Shown: positions 1 to 13,174 of the stretch, piece after piece
How the letters are laid out: the number at the start of each line of letters is the position of its first letter
Position numbering within the stretch: position 1 is the first letter of the stretch
Origin: Manis javanica
Lineage: Eukaryota; Chordata; Mammalia; Pholidota; Manidae
Direction: 5' to 3'
Assembly: GCF_040802235.1 (NCBI RefSeq)
Contig: NC_133161.1
Span: forward strand, 107,215,001 to 107,279,000
DNA length: 64,000 nt
Notes under the pieces: model-generated
The model's input: only the letters and a program-made list of their open reading frames with translations
What the model was told of the DNA's origin: nothing
The model's database searches: none
Translations under genes and position numbers: made by a program

Positions 1-1190
1 AGTGCTGAGAGACGTCAGATGGAATGAGACAGATGTGGAACTGGGCTGAGGGCCCGTTTCAGTAATAAATCAGGTGGTCAGAAAATACTGTTAGGGAGGA
101 AAACTTAAGGTTCAGGAAGTGTATAGGACAGGGCACCTTACCGTCTATGGGGACAAACAGATGAATATGTAGCAGCTTCTGTTTCAAATGCTCTGAGTGT
201 CTCTACAAGAATACATAGACCCTGCCCAAAGTGCTTCCTTCAAAGAGGAAAGCTGTGGCTTTGCAGTTTGCTCAACTGTGAAATGGGAATAGTCGTAGTG
301 TCTGCCTCAGAGATCATGGGAAGTGAACCAAGTTTTTGTGTGTTAAGTAACTGCAGTGGTGCCTGGAAAACCACAGAGTCAGGGTGCCTTCGGCAGTGAA
401 GACTTTTTGAGATCAACATTTTATCTAAAATAAAATCAAAAAGGCCTTTTTCATACTTTCCCTCAGACACAGACTTGGGCTCCCCTCCCAGGAGTGTTCA
501 AGTCCCAGGGCCCACAGGGCACAGGGAGCCTGAGAGGCACCAGGTGGGCCCCAGCAACTGATTTCAGGGCTTGCAGTAGCAGGTGGCCTGGCTTGGGGCA
601 GGGAAGCTTCTGGCAACCCTCCCAGTGATCAAGGCCCCAGGGTATGAAGAAGCAGCCCAGGCAGGGAGGAGAGGTGCAAGGAGGAGGCTGCAGGTTTCAG
701 GGACTCCTGAATCCCAGAACCTGCAGAGAGTGTGGGATGGATCTGGGCCAAGAGGTCAGCCTTTGGGGTATGGTCCCAGATTGGCCAGGAGTGTCCCACC
801 CCCTGCCCTCCTCAGGTTTAGAGAAGAAAATATACCAACTGGTCTCAGCCAGCTGTCCTCCCACTCAGTCAAACCTCCTACCCAGATTCAGATTTCATCA
901 TTGGAAAAAAAGAAGAAAAGGCCTGGGGCTCTGGGAAAAAGGTGAGAAGAGGTGAGAAGGACCATAGGAGGCTGGACTGAGCAGTGGGAAATCTGGGCTC
1001 CACAAAACAGAAAGGCCCTTCCTGGCCTCAATTTCCCACCTGTGAAATGGGTATCATTCTGGAGGGTGTCCTCCTGGAGAAGACTGGTATCTGACAACAG
1101 ATGGGGACTGAGCAATGCCCAGGCCTTCAGCCTTCTCCATCAGACCTGTGATCAGGAGCCCCCAGAGGATACGGCCTCTCCTCCTCCCTC
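1..1190. other. Intergenic sequence, no gene recognised
   Basis: The open frames here are short, lie on both strands and lack recognisable domains, start context or splice structure. I read this as non-coding DNA with no repeat family I can name confidently. Confidence 0.6.
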
Positions 1191-1520
1191 AGATGTGCAT
1201 CCGTGTGTTCAGCAAATCTTTTCTGAGTACCTTCTGTCTGCCCAGTCCTGCACTGGGTGGTACTGGGAACCTAGCTGTGACTGAAACTGAACTAACTCCT
1301 GCCACCCTGGGCTCATAGTCCAGTGAGGCGCAGACAGAGATGACCCACAGAAGGGTTGTGAGGGAGGAGCTCAGAGGGGAAGCCCAGCCTGGGAAGAGAG
1401 GTCAAGGAGGGCTTCCTGGAAGAAGGGGTATCTCAGCTACATTTTGAAGGATGTCAGAACTGATCAGTGAAAGGAAGAGGAACAGGGTATATGCAGAGGA
1501 CACAGGTGAGAAATGCATGA
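1191..1520 (+). repeat. L2-like ancient LINE fragment
   Basis: The stretch runs from a 'ttcagcaaatcttttctgagtacc'-type start through 'cctgcactggg' and then the 'gcttcctggaagaaggggt' and 'aaggatgtcagaact' blocks. These are typical of L2 3' sequence in mammals. It is strongly diverged. A similar shorter stretch follows at 1640-1760. The family call is from remembered consensus, not alignment. Confidence 0.5.
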
Positions 1521-2459
1521 AACCAAGAATAGTCCCATTTGGTTGGAGAGGAAAATTCAAGGGGAAATCTGCCAAGAAATGAGGCCAGTGTGGTGGGGAT
1601 GGGCCAGATCAGGTACGTGAAATAAAAAGGCTGAAGTTAAAACCATTCTCTGAACATGTTTTACCAAAGTGCCCGGCCCTGTGGTGGGTCCTGCTGGGGT
1701 TACAGTGATGGCCAAGGGGGGCTCTGCCCTGTCCTCTCATAGTTCATCACCTGTGTCACTGTTTCTCAAACTTCCTGTCTCACAGCTCCCTTTGCATGTT
1801 TGAATGCAGATTCCTGGGCTCCCAGGCTACTTCGAAATGGAGGGAAGTAAATTCGGACCACCTGCCGAGTAGGAGAGGAGAATGGGAATATTGGTGAACA
1901 TCCCTAGAGGCGGTCACACTTTGCTGATTGTAGAATTCTGCTCCTTTGATCAGAGTCCAGGGGTTCTTAGTACACTCTGGTCACCTATATTTTCAAACTT
2001 CCTGTGTTAACCTATTGGTAGGACAGGAAATAAAGTAATTGCTCTCAAGCATCTAATTAGAAAAATATTAAATATCAGAGCATATTGCAGAAGCTCTTTG
2101 TTTCATGAAATTTTAATTCACGTGAGTGTGACCATGCTTGTACATACACGTACTGTGTTGTAAGTAAAATATACATTCTGCTGTGTGTTAAGAGTCTTAA
2201 ATTCAAAGCAGTTTGAAAACTCTAGGCTACTGGCCCTATGATCTGATCCATCCTGAGCTTCTAAGTCCTGTCTCATCCTCCCTTTTTTCCACACACCTTT
2301 CTCTTCATTTAACCAAGATCTTTAGATTCTGATTCAGAGACCCGCTGAACAGTCCTCCGGACCCTCAGGCTGGGTCTGATGTCCCTCCAGTCTCCTGCAA
2401 CCCCCTGGACTCCCTCCATCCCAGCGCTGTCCGCTCTGGGTGATCACAGTCTGTCCCCT

Positions 2460-2772
2460 TGTAAGTCCGGGGAGAGGATATCCCAGGGCAAAATACCTCT
2501 AAGAACCGAAATCAGTCAAAGGGAGAAATAAAGTTTAAAACACATTTATTGTTAATAAAATGCAATCCAGGACCACATCTCTCCTCTGCTCTGGAAAAAG
2601 CAAAATAACGAGCAAGCCAGCTCCTCCCTTTAAACTCTCACATTCAGACACACCCACGGTTTTCCAAGTAATTACTCATTGACATGGAGATGAACTTCCC
2701 TCCACCCCTGAGGATATGCAAATAACTCCAAGCCAGGAGAGATATTCTGGAAATGTTACAATTTTACCCACA
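2460..2772 (-). repeat. LTR of ERV family A, copy 1 (3' LTR)
   Basis: On the minus strand the LTR starts TGTGGGTAAAATTGTAACA and ends in the complement of tgtaagtccgggg, giving TG...CA termini. The same LTR recurs at 45596-45923 and, split by an L1, at 47515-47607 plus 53049-53263. Shared landmarks are the 'gggagaaataaagtttaaaa' block (probable poly(A) signal on the complement of 'tttatt') and the 'gaggatatgcaaat' block. It is followed on the right by ERV internal sequence, so this is the 3' LTR of a minus-strand element. The matching 5' LTR is absent. Confidence 0.8.
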
Positions 2773-5464
2773 TGCCACCCATCCAGGAATCTCGCCTTAC
2801 AATCTACTTGTTCCCCTTCTTCCGCAATGGTCCCTGGGTGAGAAAACTGGATCACTGTGACCAGACTAATGACATAACAATAGCAACAGCAATAGAATCA
2901 TGACAATCCTCTAGCAGGAGGATTCAGCTAGGTTCAAAGTCTTATGCAGATTAAGTCCATAGCTCGTCCATTCCATAGGCAGTCAATAGGCAGGCAGTAG
3001 TGCAGGGTTCAGAGCAATCATCATGCAGCAGCTGCACCCAGGGGGGCCCATTCAGGCCACGAGGACTGTAGGAGAAAATAACCTTAAGGGCTATAAGATA
3101 CATGTTTTAATGACGCCAGCATAGGTAAATCTTGTCCATCAGGTAGGATACATGCAAGAGAGTTGTCCTGTGATAAAACAGTGGCAGGAATGGGATCTTG
3201 TCCTGCTCTAGTATACCAGACTTTCACCCCCCTCCCAGTGGGAGTTACAGATGGGTGGATATATAGGACTACAGGACGTACATGCACTGGCCATAAAGAT
3301 AAAACAAAACTTCCCCGTAAAACGCTCTTACCTTCTGGATGTTTTGGGTACACTGCTGTGACCTTGGGGGCCATTCAGCTGTTACTCCAGGAATACACAG
3401 GAGGCCAGCTTCCAGGTCTTTCCCCAAGGTGCCAGAATTGCCAGCCATCACTGGGCCATGTGTCAAAATGTCCAGGGCCAGGTCCATTTAACAGTGTCTC
3501 CAGGGTTCAGTGCAGTAGAGGCTGGCAGTAGTATGTTGCTGTGCTGGCCATATCCTAGTTTCAATAACTCTAATTTGGTTTGGATGTACAATTGTATAGG
3601 TGAGGCAGCAAGGTGTGTGAGAATATCCACAGGGCTCAAAGCTCCTTTACATGGCTTCTCATTCAAATGCCACAGCACTGTTCAGAGGCAAACCGACCAA
3701 TCCCGTAGGCTTTTGCTGTCTGACTTCAGGCCAGATTTCAACAAACCGTTGTGCCTCTCTATCATGCCTGCCCCAGTAGGATTATATGGTACATGAAATT
3801 TCCACTTTATTCCTAATTGCTGCACCCATTCCTGTAATGCATGTCCAGTAAAGTGGGTACCCTGATCGCTCTCAGTCACCTCTGTCAGGCCATAGGCTGC
3901 AAAGAGATGCTTCAGCCCCCTCTTGATGGTTTGCTGATCTGCACAACATGTAGGAAAAGCAAGCAAGTCCAGTAGACTTGTCCACACAAGTCATGGCATA
4001 CAGATATCCTTCTGATATGGGCAGAGGCTCCATATAGTCTATTTGCCAACTGACAAGGGGTACTGGCCCCCTTACTATTGTCCCATGTTGCTGTGGGACT
4101 CGGTGTAAGACCCTTTACAGCACACAAGGCACTCCTTCCGGGCTCTGCTGACCTCTTCAAAGATCAATGGCAAGCCCCACCTACGTACTACAGCCCACAT
4201 TGTCTTTTGCTCCATGTGCAGCAAATGCTTGTGTAGCCTTTGGGCCACATTAGAGGCAGGCTTTCCTTGTAGCCAGTGCACCTGGGCCAATGTGTCTGCT
4301 TCATCATTCCCTGGGGATGCCAAAGGCAAATGGCCAGACACAGGATATACGGTAACTGTCTTAGTCTGACCAGAGGCCCATAGGTCTTGCCACAACTGTT
4401 GCCCCTAAAGGGGCTGGTGACCATCCAAGGTGGCATGATACCATGTCGGTAGCCACATGGTCAAGCCTCGATATACGGCCCAGCTGTCAGTGCAGACAAC
4501 TTTGGGGAAGGCTCCTGGGTGATCACAAGCCATACTGCCCACAACTTAGCCCATTGACTGTTCTTCCTCTCTCCATTCTCCATCCATATTGTCTCAGTCT
4601 TAGGATGGAAAGCCACAGCCCTCTACTTTGGGGGCTGCCCATGACTGTAGCCATCTGTGTACCAAGCAACTTCAGGTATAGGGGGACTTTTTCCTCCTGA
4701 TAAGGACTCTTGGCAACCAATGGCTCAAAAGCAAGTTCTTTTTGCTTTCCACTGGTATAGGTCACTGGCCCCAGTAAGCATTTGAGTTCTCCACTTAAGG
4801 GCTGGTAGAGAGGGTGCCACCTACTGTAAAAATGCTCCCCTATGGCCAGTGTAGGTGTCTGTGCCATGCCACTCTGTGGCCTTTGGGTCCAGTCTCATAC
4901 CCACTCCACAATGGGATAGGTGGTTATTACCTCGGTCAGAGTGGTTCCAGTGATGGGCTCCATAGCCAGCAAGGCGTGGAGCAGCCAGTTGCTTCTCTAT
5001 CAAGGTGTACCAGACCTCTGCTCCTTTCCATAGTTCTGACCAGAATCCAATAGGTTGGCGTGCCCACTCATCCATAACTATCTTCGGTTACATGAACATC
5101 TAGATCACAGAGCCTTGATGGGTCCATTACATTCAAGACCTGTACAGACTTAACTGCCCACTTGGCAGCAGTAAAAGCAGCTGCATATACCTCATCCCAG
5201 TCCCACCTGATGCCCTTTCATACCAACCAGTATAAGGTCTTCAGAATTTGTGCCAACTGTGGGATAAACACACTCCAGTAGCCCAAAACACCCAAAAACT
5301 CTTGTAATACAGCCACAGTGGTAGGGGTGGGGAAAGCCTGGACTTTGTCTATGACTGCTTCAGGAACAACTTTAGTTTTACCTAACCAGACAACCCCCAA
5401 GAATTTCACAGACAATCCAGGTCCCTGAACCTTGGTGCTGTTCACAGTCCATCCTTTTTCCCGT
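2773..5464 (-). pseudogene. ERV family A pol relic (RT end, RNase H, integrase)
   Basis: This is minus-strand retroviral pol debris broken by many stops and frame changes. From 5464 leftwards it holds the end of RT (5218-5464, residues like FLGVVWLGKTKV and LGVLGYW), RNase H/connection sequence (about 4520-5075, e.g. GFWSELWKGAEVWYTLIEKQ), a tether region (4075-4440), the integrase core (3682-3987) and the integrase C-terminus (3084-3374). The core keeps SDQGTHFTG (second catalytic Asp) and MIERHNG (catalytic Glu). No dUTPase was seen after integrase. Gag, the RT palm and the 5' LTR are missing, cut off where the sequence passes directly into L1 at 5465. ERV class is not resolved (ERV1-like or ERVL-like). 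A second copy lies at 45924-47514. Confidence 0.8.
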
Positions 5465-7856
5465 AGATGGTGTCCTTTGCTGCACAGAAGCATTTTAGTT
5501 TGATGTAGTCCCACTTGTTCATTTTTTGTTTCCCTTGCCCAAGGAGATGCATCCAGGAAAACATTGCTCATGCTTATATTCAAGAGATTTTTGCCTACAT
5601 TTTCTTCTAAGAGTTTTATGGTTTCATGACTTACATTCAGGTATTTGATCCATTTCATGTTTATTTTTATGTATGGAGTTAGGCAAGAATCCAAGTTTTA
5701 TTCTCTTACATGTAGCTGTCCAGTTTGCTGAAGAGACTGTCTTTCCCCTGTTGTATATAAATGGCTCCTTTATTGTATATTAATTGGCCATATATGCATG
5801 GGTTTATCTCTGGCCTCTTTATTTTGTTCCATTGATCTATGTGTCTGTTCTTGTGCCAGTACCAATTTGTTTTGATTACTGGAGCTTTGTAGTAGAGTTT
5901 GAAGTCAGGGAGTGTAATCTCGTCAGCTTTGCTCTTCTTTCACAGGATTGCTTTGGCTATTCAGGGTCTTTTGTGGTTCCATATGAATTTTAAACTACTC
6001 TAGTTCATTGAAGAATGCTGTTGGTATTTTGATTGGGATTGCATTGAATCTGTAAATTGCTTTGGGCAGGATCGCCATTTTGACAATATTAATTCTTCTT
6101 ACCCATGAGCATGGGATACATGTCCTTTTTTTGGTGTCTTTTATAATTTCTCTCATGAGTGTCTTGTAGTTTTCAGAGTATAGGTCTTTCACCTCTGTGG
6201 TTAGGTTTACTCCTAGGTATTTTATTCTTTTTGATGTAGTTGTAAATAGAGTTGTTTTCCTGTTTTCTCTTCTCACTAGTTTGTTGTCTGTATATAGGAA
6301 TGCAACAGATTTCTGTGTATTAATTTTGTATCCTACAATTTTGCTGAGTTCAGTTATTAGTTCTACTAGTTTTTCTCAGGGTTTTCTATGTATAATATCA
6401 TGTCATCTGCAAATAGTGAGAGTTTTATCACTTCCTTACCTATTTGGATGCCTTTTATCTCTCTGTGTTGTCTGATTGCTGTCTCCAGGACCTCCAGTAC
6501 TATGTTGAATAACAATGGTGAGAGTGGACATCCTTGTCTTGTTCCTAATCTTAGAGGAAAAGCTTTCAGCTTTTTGCTGTTAGATATTATGTTAGCTGTG
6601 GGTTTGTTGTATATGGCCTCTATTATGTTGAGTAATCTCTATACCCATTTTGTTGAGAGTTTTTATCATGAATGGATGTTGAATTTTGTCAAATGCTTCT
6701 ACAGCATCTACAGAGATGATCATGTGATTTTTATCCTCCTTTTTGTTATTGTGGTGTATGATATTGATGGATATGTGAATATTGTACCATGCTTGCATCC
6801 TGGAATAAATCCGACTTAGTCATGATAGATGGCCTTTTTGATGTTTTTTTTTATTCAGTTTGTTAATATTTTGTTGAGTATTTTTGCATCTATGTTCATC
6901 AGGTATATTGGTTTGTAATTTTATCTTTTTGTGGTGTCTTTGTCTGGTTTTGTTATTAGAGTGATGCTGGCCACACAGAATGAGTTTGAAAGTATTCCCT
7001 CCTCTTCTAGTTTTTGGAGTACTTTAAGAAGGGTGGGTATTAGCTATTCTTTAAGTACTTGGTAGAATTTGGCTATGACACAGTCTGGCACTGGAGTTTT
7101 CTTCTGGGGGACTTTTTTTTCTTTCACTACCAGTTCTACTTCATTGCTGGTAATGAGACTGTTCAGAGTTTCTGTTTCTTCCTGGGTCAGTCTTGGAAGG
7201 TTGTATTTTTCTAGGAACTTGTCCATTTTTTCTATGTTGTCCAATTTTTGGCAAATAATTTTTCATGGTATTCTCTACTAACTGTGTTTCTGTGGTATCC
7301 GTTGTGATTATTCCTTCTTCATTTCCATTTCTGTTTATTTGTGTACACTCTCTTTTTTCTTGATAAGTCTGGCTAGGGGTCTATCTATTTTGTTCATTTT
7401 CTCAAAGAACCAGCTCCTGGTTTTATTGGTTTTTCTATTGTTTTATTCTTCTCAATTTATTTATTTATGTGCTGATCTCCTTCCTTCACTGTCATGTCCC
7501 TCCTTCACTGACTTCAGGTATCATTTGTCTTTCTTTTTCTAGTTTCTTTAGTTATGATTTTAGACTGTTTTTTTAGGATTGTTCTTGTTTCTTGAGGTGA
7601 GCTTTATTGCTGTGTACTTTCCTCTTAGAACTGCCTTTGCCATATCCCACAGATTTGGGGCTGTTGTGTTTTGTTTTCATTTTTCTCCATGTATTCCTTG
7701 ATTTCTTTTTTAATTTTTTCATTGATCCATTGATTATTTAGAAGCATGCTCTTCAGCCTTCATGTGTTTGCAGGTCGTTTTGTCTCCTTTGTGTAATTTA
7801 TATAATCCTGCTTCTCTCTCCCTATTATTTGCATGGAATATCTTTTTCCATCCTTT
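5465..7856 (-). mobile_element. L1-A, ORF2 part (3'-truncated LINE-1)
   Basis: Minus-strand L1 ORF2 remnant. It includes the C-terminal half ([20 protein letters not shown] near 5600), the [20 protein letters not shown] block (6000-6270), the FADD polymerase box on the complement of about 6395-6420, and the fingers region 6592-7244. Stops and frameshifts are frequent. The 3' end of ORF2, the 3'UTR and the tail are missing at 5464/5465. That is unusual for L1, which normally loses its 5' end, and it indicates a later deletion joining the L1 to the ERV relic. The right end is the insertion point of L1-B; the element resumes at 13825. Confidence 0.85.
7842..7856. repeat. Target-site duplication of L1-B (left copy)
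   Basis: 'ctttttccatccttt' at 7842-7856 matches 'ctttttgctatccttt' at 13809-13824 across the L1-B insertion, with a few differences expected from age. L1-A sequence continues in register on both sides. Confidence 0.65.
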
Positions 7857-8210
7857 ATTTTTTCTTTTTTTAAAAAATTTTGTTATCATTAATTTACAAT
7901 TACATGAAGAACATTATGTTTACTAGGCTTTCCCCTACGCCAGTTCCCCCCACCCCACGAACCCCATTACAGTCACTGTCCATCAGCATAGTAAGATGTT
8001 GTAGAATCACTACTTGTCTTCTCTGTGTTGCACAGCCCTCCCCATTGCCACCCCCCACATTATACATGCTAATCATAATACCCCCTTTCTTCTTCCCAAC
8101 CCTTATCCCTCTCTACATTCTCCCCAGTCTCTTTCCTTTTGGCAACTGTTAATCCATTCTTGGGTTCTGTGATTCTGCTGCTGTTTTGTTCCTTCAGTTT
8201 CTCCTTTGTT

Positions 8211-11200
8211 TTATACTCCACAGATGAGTAAAATCATTTGTTGTTTGTCTTTCTACACTTGGCTTATTTCACTGAGCATCTTACCCTCTAGCTCCATCCA
8301 TGTTGTTGCAAATGGTAGGATTTGTTTTCTTCTTATGGCTGAATAATATTCCCTTGTGTATATGGACCACTTCTTCTTTATCCATTCATCTACTGATGGA
8401 GACTTAGGTTGCTTCCATTTCTTGGCTATTGTAAATAGTGCTGCGATAAGCATAGGGGTGCATCTGTCTTTTTCAAACTGGGCTGCTGCATTCTTAGGGT
8501 AAATTCCTAGAAGTGGAATTCCTGGGTCAAATGGTAAGTCTATTTTGAGCATTTTGAGGAACCTCCATACTGCTTTCTACAATGGTTGAACTAATTTACA
8601 TTCCCACCAGCAGGGTAGGAGGGTTCCCCTTTCTCCACAACCTCGCCAACATTTGTTGTTGTTTGTCTTTTGGATGGTAGCAATCCTTACTGATGTGCAG
8701 AGATCTCTCATTGTGGTTTTAATTTGCATTTCTCTGATAACTAGTGATGTGGAGCACCTTTTCATGTGTCTGTTGGCCATCTGAATTTCTTCTTTGGAGA
8801 ACTGTCTGTTCAGGCCTTCTGCCCATTTTTTAATTGGATTATTTGCTTTTTGTTTGTTGAGGTGTGTGAGCTCTTTATATATTTTGGATGTCAACCCTTT
8901 ATCAGATCTGTAATTTACAAATATATTCTCCCATACTGTAAAGTAACTTTTTTTACAATTGATGGTGTCCTTTGCTGTACAGAAGCTTTTCAGCTTGATA
9001 TAGTCCCACTTGTTCATTTTTACTTTTGTTTCCCTTGCCTGGGGAGATATGTTCATGAAGAAGTCACTAATGTTTATGTCCAGGAGATTTTTGCCTATGT
9101 TTTTTCCTAAGAGTTTTATGGTTTCATGACTTACATTCAGGTCTTTGATCCATTTTGAATTTACTTTTGTGTATGGGGTTGGACAGTGATTCAGTTTCAT
9201 TCTCTAACATGTAGCTGTCCATTTTTGCCATCACCAAATGTTGAAAACACTGTCATTTCTCCATTGTATGTCCATGGCTCCTTCATCAAATATTAATTTA
9301 CCATATATGTTTGGGTTAATGTCTGGAGTCTCTAATCTGTTCCACTGGTCTGTGGCTCTGTTCTTGTGCCAGTACCAAGTTGTCTTGATTAATATGGCTT
9401 TGTAGTAGAGCTTGAAGTTGGGGAGTGAGATCCCCCCACGTTATTCTTTTTTCTCAGGATTTCTTTGGCTATTCAGGGTCTTTGGTGTTTCCATATGAAT
9501 TTTTGAACTATTTGTTCTAGTTCGTTGAAGAATGTTGTTGGTAATTTGATAGGGATTGCATCAAATCTGTATATTGCTTTGGGAAGGATGGCCATTTGAT
9601 TATATTAATTCTTCCTAGCAAGAGCATAGGATGAGTTTCCATTGGTTAGTGTCCTCTTTAATTTCTCTTAAGAGTTTCTTATAGTTTTCAGCGTATAGGT
9701 CTTTTACTTCTTTGGTTAGGTTTATTCCTAGGTATTTTATTCTTTTTGATGCAATTGTGAATAGAATTGTTTTCCTGATTTCTCTTTCTATTGGTTCATT
9801 GTTAGTGTATAGAAAAGCCAGAGATTTCTGTGTGTTAATTTTGTATCCTCTAACTTTGCTGTATTCCGATATCAGTTCTAGTAGTTTTGGAGTGGAGTCT
9901 TTAGGGTTTTTTATGTACAATATCATGTCATCTGCAAATAGTGACAGTTTTTCTTCTTTACCAATTTGGATTCCTTGTATTTCTTTGTTTTGTGTAATTG
10001 CTGTGGCTAGGACCTCCAGTACTATGTTAAATAACAGTGGGGAGAGTGGGCATCCCTGTCTTGTTCCTGATCTCAGAGGAAAAGCTTTCAGCTTCTCACT
10101 GTTCAGTATGATGTTGGCTGTGGGTTTATCATATATGCCCTTTATTATGTTGAGGTACTTGCCCTGTGTACCCATTTTGCTGAGAGTTTTTATCATGAAT
10201 GGATGTTGAATTTTGTTGAATGCTTTTTCAGCATCTATGGAGATGATCCCGTGGTTTTTGTTCATCTTTTTGTTTATGTGGTGAATGATATGGATGGACT
10301 TTCAAATGTTGTACCATCCTTGCACCTCTGGGATGAGTCCCACTTGGTCATGGTGTATGATCCTTTTGATATGTTTTTGAATTCGGTTTGCTAACATTTT
10401 ATTGAGTATTTTTCCATCTATGTTCATCAGGGATATTGGTCTCTAATTTCTTTTTTGGTGGGGTCTTTGCCTGGTTTTGGTTTTAGGGTGATGTTGGTTT
10501 CATAGAATGAGTTTGGAAGTATTCTCTCCTCTTCTATTTTTTGGAAAACTTTGAGAATGGGTATTATATCTTCTCTGTATGTCTGATACAATTCCGAGGT
10601 AAATCCATCTGGCCCGGGGTTTTTTTCTTGGGTAGTTTTTGATTACTGCTTCAGTTTCTTTGCTGGTAATTAGTTTGCTAGATTTTGTGTTTCTTCCTTG
10701 ATCAGTCTTGGAAGGTTGTATTTTTCTAGGAAGTTTTCCATTTCTTCTAGGTTTTCCACCTTCTTAGCATATAGGTTTTCATAGCAGTCTCTAATAATTC
10801 TTTGTATTTCTGTTGGGTCCATTGTGATGTTTCCTTTCTCGTTTCTGATCCTGTTGATGTGTTTTGATTCTCTTTTTGTCTTAATAAGTCTGGCTAGAGA
10901 CTTATCTATTTTGTTTATTTTCTCAAAGAACCAGCTCTTGGTTCCATTGATTTTTTCTATTGTTTTATTCTTCTCTATTTTGTTTATTTCTTCTCTGATC
11001 TTTATTATGTCCCTCCTTCTGGTGACTTTAGGCCTCATTTGTTCTTCTTTTTCCAATTTCAATAATTGTGACGTTAGACTATTCATTTGGGATTGTTCTT
11101 CCTTCTTCAAATATGCCTGGATTGCTATATACTTTCCTCTTCCGACTGCTTTCACTGCTTCCCACAGAAATTGGGGCTTTGTGTTGTTGTTGTCATTTAT

Positions 11201-12022
11201 TTCCATATATTGTGGGATCTTCATTTTAATTTGGTCATTGATCCATTGACTATTTAGAAGCATGTTGTTAAGCCTCCATATGTTTGTGGGCCTTCTTGCT
11301 TTCTTTGTACAATTTATATCCAGTTTTATACCTTTGTGGTCTAAAAACTTGGTTGGTAGAATTTCAATCTTTTTGAATTTACGGAGGCTCTTTTTGTGGC
11401 CTAGTATGTGGTCTATTCTGGAGAATGTTCCATGTGCACTTGAAAAGAATGTGTATCCTGTTGCTTTTGGGTGTAGAGTTCTGTAGATGTGTATTAGGTC
11501 CATCTGTTCTACTGTGTTGTTCAGTGCCTCTGTGTCCTTTCTTATTTTCTGTCTGGTGGATCTGTCCTTTGGAGTGAATGGTGTGTTGAAGTCTCCTAAA
11601 ATGAATGCACTGCATTCTATTTCCTCCTTTATTTCTGTTAGTATTTGTTTCACATATGCTGGTGCTCCTGTATTGGGTGCATATATGTTTATAATGGTTA
11701 TATCCTCTTGTTGGACAGAGCCCTTTATCATTATGTAATGTCTTTCTTTATCTCTTGTTACTTTCTTTGTTTTGACGTCTATTTTGTCTGATACTAGTAC
11801 TGCAACACCTGCTTTTTTCTCCCTATTTTTTGTATGAAATATCTTTTTCCATCCTTTGACTTTTAGTCTGTGCATGTCTTTGGGTTTGAGGTGAGTCTCT
11901 TATAAGCAGCACATAGATGGGTCTTCTTTTTTTACCCATTCTATTACTCTATGTCTTTTGATTGGTGCGTTCAGTCCATTCACATTTAGGGTGGTTATCG
12001 ATAGGTATGTACTTATTGCCAT
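8211..12022 (-). pseudogene. L1-B ORF2 (endonuclease-reverse transcriptase), broken
   Basis: ORF2 encodes the L1 endonuclease and reverse transcriptase that drives target-primed reverse transcription. The start is the ATG at 12022 (MAISTYLSITTLNVNGLN). The endonuclease and linker are open from 11875 to 10670, with the block ILGDFNTPFTPKDRS. The RT is open from 10265 to 9615 and has [12 protein letters not shown] and the catalytic FADDMILYI. The C-terminal parts lie at 9200-8577 and 8552-8253. The natural stop is at 8211-8213, giving a length near the usual ~1270 codons. At least one stop lies in the early endonuclease (near 11895) and further stops or frameshifts lie between the open blocks, so no full-length protein can be made. 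Confidence 0.9.
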
Positions 12023-12320
12023 TTCAGGCTTTAGATTCGTGGTTACCAAAGGTTCCAGGTTACTTTCCTTACTATCTAAGAGTCTAACTTAACTCACTTA
12101 GTATGCTGTTACAAACACAATCTAAAGGTTCTTTTCTATTTCTCCTCCTTCATTATTTATATATTAGGTATCAAATTCTGTACTTTTTGTCTATCCCTTG
12201 ATTGACTTTGGGGATAGTCAATCTAATTTTGCATTTGCCTCACAATCAGCTGCTCCACCCTCCCTACCATGGTTTTATTATCTATGGTGACAGCTATTCC
12301 AACCCTAGGAACACTTCCAT

Positions 12321-13174
12321 CTACAGCAGTCCCTTCAAAATAGACTGCAGAGATGGTTTGTGGGAGGTAAACTCTCTCAGCTTTTGCTTATCTGGAAATT
12401 GTTTAATCCATCCTTCAAAGTTAAATGATAATCTTGCCATGTAAAGTAACCTTGGTTCCAGGCCCTTCTTCTTCATGGCATTAAATACATCATGCCACTC
12501 CCTTCTGGCCTTTAAGGTTTCTGCTGAGAAGTCTGATGTTAGCCTGATGGGCTTTCCTTCATATGTGATCTTATTTATGCCTCTGGCTGCTTTTAACAGT
12601 CTGTCCTTACTTGATCTTTTTCCCATTTTAATTACTATGTGTCTTGGTGTTGTCTTCCTTGGGTCCCTTGTGTTGGGAGATCTGTGCATCTCCATGGCCT
12701 GAGAGACTATCTTCTTCACCATATTGGGGAAGTTTTCAGCAAATACCTCCTCAAAGACGCTTTCTATCCCTTTCTCTCTCTCTCGTCTTCTTCTGGTATC
12801 CCTATAATGTGAATATTGTTCCACTTGGATTGGTCATAGAGTTCTCTCAGTATTCTTTAATTTATAGAGATCCTTTTTTCTCTCTGTGCCTCAGCTTCTT
12901 TGTATCCCTCTTCTCTAGTTTCTATTTCATTTATTGTCTCCTCCACCATATCCAACCTGCTTTTATTACCCTCCATCGTGCTCTTCAACAATTGGATCTC
13001 TGACCTGAATTCATTCCTGAGTTCTTGGATGTCTTTCCATCCCTCCATTAGAATGTTGATGATTTTTATTTTGAACTCCCTTTCATGAAGAGTCATGAGG
13101 TCCCTATCATTTAAATCTTTCTCAGGAGTTGTATTAATAATTTTACTCTGGATGAGGTTCCTTTGGCAGTTCAT
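12321..13174 (-). pseudogene. L1-B ORF1 (RNA-binding ORF1p), broken
   Basis: ORF1p is the L1 nucleic-acid chaperone. The ATG at 13174 (MNCQRNLIQSK) opens a coiled-coil N-terminal half to 12857 (IETREEGYKEAEAQREK). A stop or frame break follows, and then the RRM plus C-terminal domain at 12824-12321 (HIVIKMGKRSSKDRLLKAARG, then ARLSFNFEGWIKQFPDKQKL). Total span is about 285 codons, shorter than the ~340 codons of human ORF1p but similar to the other L1s in this window. Confidence 0.85.

Noticed and set aside
583..1318. Four frames of 67-120 codons near the left end
   Set aside because: They overlap in different frames, with no homology or splice signals recognised, and partly lie in L2.
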